Shown: positions 4,375-9,859 of the stretch, one piece after another
How the letters are laid out: every line of letters starts with the position of its first letter
Position numbering within the stretch: the first letter of the stretch is position 1
NCBI GenBank assembly: GCA_002307175.1
Contig: DBTS01000054.1
Location: 1 to 9,859, forward strand
Direction: 5' to 3'
From: Rhodocyclaceae bacterium UBA1310
GTDB taxonomy: Bacteria > Pseudomonadota > Gammaproteobacteria > Burkholderiales > Rhodocyclaceae
Length of the DNA stretch: 9,859 bases
The notes under the pieces: generated by a model
The model's input: only the letters and a program-made list of their open reading frames with translations
What the model was told of the DNA's origin: nothing
Databases searched by the model: none
Position numbers and translations under genes: made by a program

Positions 4375-7300
4375 TTAATGCCCCTGGCGTTCAAAAAAGC
4401 GTTGCAGCGCCTCACCCGTCGCCGTGCGGGTTTTCAGGATGGCCCCCGGGCGGCCCTGGAAAACCACGGTACCGCCTGCATCGCCACCTTCCGGCCCCAT
4501 GTCGATGAGCCAGTCCGCCTCGGCGATCACATCCAGATCGTGCTCGATCACCAGTGCCGTGTTGCCGGCTTCGACGAGGCGGTGCAGCACCTCGACGAGG
4601 CGCGCCACGTCGGCCATGTGCAGGCCTACGGTGGGTTCGTCGAGCACATACAGGGTATGCGGGTTCTTTGCGCGCGGGGCGCGCATGGCCGGATCGGTAC
4701 GAACCTTGGAGAGCTCTGTGACGAGCTTGATGCGTTGCGCTTCGCCACCCGAGAGTGTGGGCGAAGCCTGGCCGAGGGTGAGGTAGCCCAGCCCCACATC
4801 CTGCAGCAGGCGCAGCGGATGCGCGATCTTGGGGTGTGCGGCGAAGAACTCCACGGCGTCATCCACCTCCATCGCCAGCACATCCGCAATGCTCTTGCCG
4901 CGCCAGGTGGCACCCAGGGTGTCGGGGTTGAAGCGCTTGCCGTCGCAGACCTCGCAATGCACCTTCACATCGGGCAGGAAGTTCATGGCCACCGTCTGCT
5001 CGCCGGCGCCTTCGCAGGCCGGGCAACGCCCGTCGCCGGTATTGAAGGAGAAGCGCGCGGCAGTCCAGCCACGCAGCTTGGCGGTTTCGGTACCGGCATA
5101 AAGTTTGCGGATATCGTCCCAGAAGCCCACATAGGTAGCCGGGCAACTGCGCGGAGTCTTGCCGATCGGGGTCTGGTCGACTTCCAGCACACGGCCCACC
5201 GCCTGCCAGCCCTCGATGCTCGCGCAACCATGCAGCCCGGCTGCCCGGGCCTGCTTGCGCGGCATCGCGGCGACCTTGCGCCGGCCTCGTGCGGCGGGGG
5301 CGTCTGTGCCATCGTTGCCAGCATCACCACCGTTCACCAGTGTCTTCAAGTTGGCGTGCAGGATATCGCGTGCCAGGGTCGATTTGCCCGAGCCCGAGAC
5401 GCCAGTCACCACAGTCAGGCGGCCCAGCGGGATGCGCACATCGACATCGTGCAGATTGTGCAGGTGCCCGCCGCTCAGGGTGATGGCAGCATCCTTGGCT
5501 GTCGGTGCCGGGCGCTGATGCAGCGGGTGCTGCATGGGTTCGCGCAGGCTGCGGCCAGTGACGGATTCGGGCGAGAGAATCAGCTCGGCGGCCGTACCGC
5601 GAGCCACCAGCCTGCCACCGCGCGTACCGGCGCCTGGGCCGAGGTCGAGCACCTCATCGGCACGGCGGATGGTTTCCTCATCGTGTTCCACCACCACCAC
5701 GGTGTTGCCCTTGTCCCTGAGTGCGGTGAGCATGTCCAGCAGAATGCCATTGTCACGCGGGTGGAGACCGATGGAGGGTTCGTCGAGTACATAGCAGACG
5801 CCGCGCAGGTTGCTGCCAAGTTGTGCCGCCAGCCGGATGCGCTGTGCTTCACCGCCTGAGAGTGTCGGTGCGCCGCGATCCAGCGCCAGATAGCCGAGGC
5901 CCACATCGCGCAGGAAGCCCAGGCGGTGGCGCAGCTCGCTGATGATGTCGCGCCCGATACCGGCTTCACGGCCACTCAGTTCAAGATGGTTGACCCAGTC
6001 GGCGAGTGCGCCAACGGAGAAACGGCTGTACTGGGCAATCGACTTGTCGTGGTAACGCACAGCAAGCGCCACAGGGTTGAGACGCTGACCATGGCAGGCA
6101 TGGCATTCGACTTCCTCGGCATCCTTGTCGAGGCCGGCAAACTCCATCTCCGCGACATCCACTTCCGGGTCTTTCATCCACTTCGGGATCTCCACGCCGG
6201 TGCCGCAGCAGCTCTCGCACCAGCCGTGCTTGGAGTTGTACGAGAACAGGCGTGGGTCCGCTTCCGGGAAGCTTGTGCCGCAGCTCGGGCAGGCACGCAA
6301 TGTGGAAAATACATTGTCATCACCTTCAGGGGTGATCACGCGGATCACACCCTTCCCGATCTGGAGAGCGTTGTCGAGCTTGGCGCGGATATCCTTTTCG
6401 TTGCTGGCTGCCACGTCGGCGTCTGCCACCGGCAGTTCGATGTTGTGTTCCTTGAAACGGTCCAGGCGTGGCCACGGCGATACCGGCAGGAATTCGCCAT
6501 CTACACGCAGGTGCGTGTAGCCCTTGCTCTTGGCCCACTTGGCGAGATCGGTGTAGAGCCCCTTGCGGTTGACCACCAGCGGGGCGAGCAAGCCGATGCG
6601 GCGGCCCCTGTAGTCACGCAGCAGGCGTGCCGCGATGGCATCGGCACTCTGCGGCTCGATGGCACAGCCGCAGTCCGGGCAGTGCTGGGTGCCGAGCTTC
6701 ACAAAGAGCAGGCGCAGGAAGTGGTGCACTTCGGTGAGCGTGCCCACCGTACTCTTGCGCCCGCCTCGACTCGTACGCTGCTCGATGGCCACGGTCGGCG
6801 GAATGCCGTGAATGGCATCCACATCGGGTTTCGCCGCCGGTTGCACGAACTGGCGTGCATAGGCGTTGAGCGATTCAAGATAGCGCCGCTGGCCCTCGGC
6901 AAACAGGATGTCAAAGGCCAGGGTGGATTTCCCCGAGCCGGAGACCCCGGTGACCACCGTGAAGCGGTTGTGAGCGATCTGCAGTGAGACGTTCTTGAGG
7001 TTGTGCTGTCGCGCATTCACGATATCGATGACCGATTCGCGCTGCACGGCATAGCCGGCGGGGGCTTCTGCCACCTCAAGCGGCATGGACGCCCCTGCCT
7101 CGCTGCTGCGCTGGTACGCATGGAGCGCCACCCCGGTGTAAGAGCGGGCGCAGGCCATGATGTCCTCTGGTGCCCCCTGCACGAGAATCTCGCCACCAGC
7201 ATCGCCGCCTTCGGGGCCGAGATCAATCAGCCAGTCGGATGCCTGCATGACATCCAGGTTGTGCTCGACGACCAGCACCGTGTTGCCGGCATCGACCAGC

Positions 7301-9859
7301 GCACGCAGGGCGTGCAGAAGCTTTTCAATGTCGGAGAAATGCAGCCCCGTGGTGGGTTCGTCGAAGAGGAACAGGCTTCCCTCTTTGTCCGCCTGCTTTT
7401 TCGAGGCCTTACGGTTGGCATATTCGGCTAGATGGCCCGCGAGCTTGAGGCGCTGGGCTTCGCCGCCCGAGAGCGTGGGCACCGGCTGGCCGAGGGTGAG
7501 GTAATCCAGGCCGACATCCACAAGGGGCTGGATTGCGCGCGCAATTTCCTTGTCATTGCTGAAGAATTCGAGGGCTTCCGCGCAGGTCAGCTCAAGTACC
7601 TGGGCAATATCTCTGCCCTGCAGGGTGAGTTCCAGCAGTTCCGGGCGGTAACGCGTGCCATTGCAATCCGGGCAGCGCAGATAGACGTCGGAGAGGAACT
7701 GCATCTCGACGTGCTCGAAGCCATTCCCGCCGCAGGTCGGGCAGCGTCCGTTGCCCGAGTTGAAGGAGAAGCTGCCTGCCGTGTAGCCGCGCTGTTCGGC
7801 TTCAGGCAATGCCGCGAAACGCTTGCGGATCACGTCAAAGGCGCCGACATAGCTGGCAGGGTTGGAACGTGTGGTCTTGCCGATGGCGCTCTGGTCCACC
7901 ATCACCACGGCACCGATCAGCGCTTCACCTTCCAGCTTGCGGAATGCTCCCGGCGTTTCGGTGGCTTCGCCCTTGGCCTTTTTCAGTGCCGGCCACAGGA
8001 TGTCCTGGATCAGCGTGGATTTGCCCGAGCCGGAAACCCCGGTGACGCACACCAGGTGCCCGAGCGGGATGGCGAGGTCCACATTCTTGAGGTTGTTGGC
8101 ACTTGCCCCAAGCAGCTTCAAACGGGGTGTCTTGGCGCTGACGCTGCGCCGTTCGATACCGGCGTCCACGCGACGGTGGCCACCCAGATACTGCGCGGTC
8201 AGGGTGTCGCTGCGGGCCTGCAGCTCGCGTGGGCTGCCGTTGAAGACGATCTCGCCGCCTGCCGCCCCTGGTCCGGGGCCGACATCGATGATGCGGTCAG
8301 CATTGAGCATGACAGCCGGGTCGTGCTCGACCACGATCAGCGAATTGCCGGCGTTGCGCAGCCGGCGCATCACCGCGTTGATGCGGTCGATATCGCGCGG
8401 GTGCAGGCCCACCGAAGGTTCGTCAAGCACGAAGAGGGTGTTGACCAGCGAGGTGCCCAGCGCCGTGGTGAGGTTGATGCGCTGTACTTCGCCGCCTGAG
8501 AGGGTGCGGCTTTGCCGGTCCAGGGTCAGGTAGCCCAGGCCCACCTCGCAGAGATAGGCCAGGCGTGTGCGGATCTCCGTGAGAACGAGGGTGACGGCGT
8601 CTCCCGTGCTGCCATCGACCTTCAGCGCATTGAAGAAATCACGGGCACGCTCAACCGGCAACTGCATTGCATCGTGGATAGAGAGACCCGGCAGGGTTTC
8701 CAGCTTTTCCTGCGACAGGCGGATGCCCATCGGGCGGAAGCGCTTGCGCGTGCTGCCAAGGGCCTGCTGCGCCATCTCCAGTGTACCGATGCGCCACAGC
8801 AGGGCGTCGGATTTCAGGCGTGCGCCGTGGCAGGCCGGGCAATCCGTGTAGGCGCGGTACCGCGACAGGAGCACGCGGATGTGCATCTTGTAGGCCTTGG
8901 TTTCGAGCCAGTCGAAGAAGCGCCGGACGCCGTACCAGTATTTGGGCCAGGAACGTTCCCAGGTCTTGAACTCGGGCTCACCTTCCATTACCCATTGGCG
9001 GTGCTCCTCGGGCAGATCACGCCAGGCAATGTCCGTGGCAATGCCGCGGCGCTTGGCCATCATGATCAGCTCGCGCTGGGCCTCGTTGTAGCTCTCGGTC
9101 TGCCAGGGTTTTACCGCACCTTCGGCGAGGCTTTTGGATTCATCCGGCACGATCAGGCCCGGATCAATGCCGATCACGCGGCCGAACCCGCGGCAGGTGT
9201 CGCACGCCCCCACGGGTGAGTTGAACGAGAAGTGTGAAGGGCCGTGTTCGCTGTAATGGATGTCGCAATCGGCACAATGCAGATCAGCGGAGAAGCGCCA
9301 GATCTGGCTATCATCCGTGCTGACCTCGCCACCCAGATGGACTTCGACGCGGCCATTGCCCAGGCGCAGTGCTGTTTCGAGTGCCTCGCTGACGCGCCCC
9401 GGTTCGGCGTTGCCGAAACGGAAACGGTCGGTGATCACCGCGAGGCGTCCCTCCTGCTCGGTGACGCGGGTGAAGCCCTGGCGTTCGAGATGGCCGCGCA
9501 TTTCTGCGGCGGTGAAATTCTCTGGAATCGGCACGGGTGCAACGATGGCCAGACGCGGATCATCGTGCTGCGGGCAGCGCCCTGCGAGCTTGGCGAAGAT
9601 GGTCTGTGCCGTCTCGCGCTCGACAAGTGCGCCGCAGCCCTTGCAGTACAGTGTGCTGGCGCGGGCGTAGAGCAGTTTCAGGTAGTCGGCAATCTCGGTC
9701 ATCGTGCCGACGGTGGAGCGCGAGGTGCGTACCTGGTTGCTCTGGTCGATGGCAATGGCCGGTGGTACGCCTTCGATGGCGTCTACCTGCGGCTTGTCCA
9801 TGCGGTCGAGGAACTGCCGCGCATACGGCGAGAAAGTCTCGACGTAGCGGCGCTGGCCC
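4375..9859 (-). CDS. uvrA: Double-length excinuclease ABC subunit UvrA, 5' end cut by window
   Basis: UvrA finds bulky DNA lesions and loads UvrB in nucleotide excision repair. The visible 1827 residues hold two UvrA units in one chain; a single UvrA has about 940. About 50 N-terminal residues, including the first Walker A, lie outside the window. Numbering from the MDKPQVD methionine at 9801, Walker A GVSGSGKST occurs at 588-596, 952-960 and 1467-1475. Four signatures start at 434, 777, 1314 and 1683 (LSGGE). Four Walker B segments with LDEP or FDEP lie near 459, 813, 1339 and 1720. The matching His loops (VEHD, VEHN, VEHD, IEHD) are present. Cys pairs for zinc modules recur in both units, for example CPTC/CPDC (687-713) and CPAC/CEVC (1593-1619). 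A linker at about 896-922 joins the units. All ATPase sites in view look functional. The insertion domain is present in unit one and missing in unit two. Confidence 0.95.
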   Translation of the reverse strand, partial: GQRRYVETFSPYARQFLDRMDKPQVDAIEGVPPAIAIDQSNQVRTSRSTVGTMTEIADYLKLLYARASTLYCKGCGALVERETAQTIFAKLAGRCPQHDDPRLAIVAPVPIPENFTAAEMRGHLERQGFTRVTEQEGRLAVITDRFRFGNAEPGRVSEALETALRLGNGRVEVHLGGEVSTDDSQIWRFSADLHCADCDIHYSEHGPSHFSFNSPVGACDTCRGFGRVIGIDPGLIVPDESKSLAEGAVKPWQTESYNEAQRELIMMAKRRGIATDIAWRDLPEEHRQWVMEGEPEFKTWERSWPKYWYGVRRFFDWLETKAYKMHIRVLLSRYRAYTDCPACHGARLKSDALLWRIGTLEMAQQALGSTRKRFRPMGIRLSQEKLETLPGLSIHDAMQLPVERARDFFNALKVDGSTGDAVTLVLTEIRTRLAYLCEVGLGYLTLDRQSRTLSGGEVQRINLTTALGTSLVNTLFVLDEPSVGLHPRDIDRINAVMRRLRNAGNSLIVVEHDPAVMLNADRIIDVGPGPGAAGGEIVFNGSPRELQARSDTLTAQYLGGHRRVDAGIERRSVSAKTPRLKLLGASANNLKNVDLAIPLGHLVCVTGVSGSGKSTLIQDILWPALKKAKGEATETPGAFRKLEGEALIGAVVMVDQSAIGKTTRSNPASYVGAFDVIRKRFAALPEAEQRGYTAGSFSFNSGNGRCPTCGGNGFEHVEMQFLSDVYLRCPDCNGTRYRPELLELTLQGRDIAQVLELTCAEALEFFSNDKEIARAIQPLVDVGLDYLTLGQPVPTLSGGEAQRLKLAGHLAEYANRKASKKQADKEGSLFLFDEPTTGLHFSDIEKLLHALRALVDAGNTVLVVEHNLDVMQASDWLIDLGPEGGDAGGEILVQGAPEDIMACARSYTGVALHAYQRSSEAGASMPLEVAEAPAGYAVQRESVIDIVNARQHNLKNVSLQIAHNRFTVVTGVSGSGKSTLAFDILFAEGQRRYLESLNAYARQFVQPAAKPDVDAIHGIPPTVAIEQRTSRGGRKSTVGTLTEVHHFLRLLFVKLGTQHCPDCGCAIEPQSADAIAARLLRDYRGRRIGLLAPLVVNRKGLYTDLAKWAKSKGYTHLRVDGEFLPVSPWPRLDRFKEHNIELPVADADVAASNEKDIRAKLDNALQIGKGVIRVITPEGDDNVFSTLRACPSCGTSFPEADPRLFSYNSKHGWCESCCGTGVEIPKWMKDPEVDVAEMEFAGLDKDAEEVECHACHGQRLNPVALAVRYHDKSIAQYSRFSVGALADWVNHLELSGREAGIGRDIISELRHRLGFLRDVGLGYLALDRGAPTLSGGEAQRIRLAAQLGSNLRGVCYVLDEPSIGLHPRDNGILLDMLTALRDKGNTVVVVEHDEETIRRADEVLDLGPGAGTRGGRLVARGTAAELILSPESVTGRSLREPMQHPLHQRPAPTAKDAAITLSGGHLHNLHDVDVRIPLGRLTVVTGVSGSGKSTLARDILHANLKTLVNGGDAGNDGTDAPAARGRRKVAAMPRKQARAAGLHGCASIEGWQAVGRVLEVDQTPIGKTPRSCPATYVGFWDDIRKLYAGTETAKLRGWTAARFSFNTGDGRCPACEGAGEQTVAMNFLPDVKVHCEVCDGKRFNPDTLGATWRGKSIADVLAMEVDDAVEFFAAHPKIAHPLRLLQDVGLGYLTLGQASPTLSGGEAQRIKLVTELSKVRTDPAMRAPRAKNPHTLYVLDEPTVGLHMADVARLVEVLHRLVEAGNTALVIEHDLDVIAEADWLIDMGPEGGDAGGTVVFQGRPGAILKTRTATGEALQRFFERQGH

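Noticed and set aside
7030..7120. Possible assembly error joining two uvrA genes
   Set aside because: The join is an in-frame, plausible linker, the two units differ clearly from each other, and the fusion matches a type I recall in related bacteria.
4366..8533. Long open frames on the plus strand opposite uvrA (up to 497 codons)
   Set aside because: They are antisense to a clearly conserved protein, have odd His/Gln/Arg-rich composition, show no known motif, and arise from the GC-rich third positions of uvrA.

Overview
The window is about 60% GC, densely coded, and reads as chromosomal DNA of a betaproteobacterium. The case for that is the pair of BPSS1780-family membrane proteins (named after a Burkholderia pseudomallei gene), the nadD context, and a double-length UvrA of a kind I recall from that class. 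The genus cannot be fixed from the sequence. I see no tRNA, rRNA, insertion sequence, CRISPR array, phage gene or attachment site.

Left part (1-1887, minus strand): a tightly coupled operon. Two related polytopic membrane proteins of the BPSS1780 family are followed by nadD, the NAD-biosynthesis adenylyltransferase, which leaves the window at position 1. Both junctions are stop/start overlaps (GTGA or TGATG, then ATGA). Upstream lies a 547-base gene-free stretch (1888-2434) with short inverted repeats, recurring GCAGGC hexamers and a plausible sigma-70 promoter for the rightward gene.

Middle part (2435-4236): four small membrane-protein genes. A DUF4870 gene reads rightward and converges on a leftward trio: zinc-ribbon/CD225-dispanin protein, DUF2752 protein, zinc-ribbon/CD225-dispanin protein. 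A symmetric hairpin flanked by A and T runs at 2799-2825 can end transcription from both sides. The set is made of uncharacterised families and is the best candidate here for a poorly described membrane system.

Right part (4375-9859, minus strand): one very long uvrA, cut by the window edge at its 5' end. It encodes two complete UvrA units in one chain, with four ABC ATPase modules. Every ATPase motif in view is intact (only the first Walker A lies outside the window). The halves are not equivalent. The N-terminal unit keeps a full insertion domain but has a divergent UvrB-binding region. The C-terminal unit has lost the insertion domain but keeps a different part of the UvrB-binding region. 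This asymmetric covalent UvrA pseudo-dimer is the most interesting object in the window. Large open frames on the opposite strand of uvrA are composition shadows.
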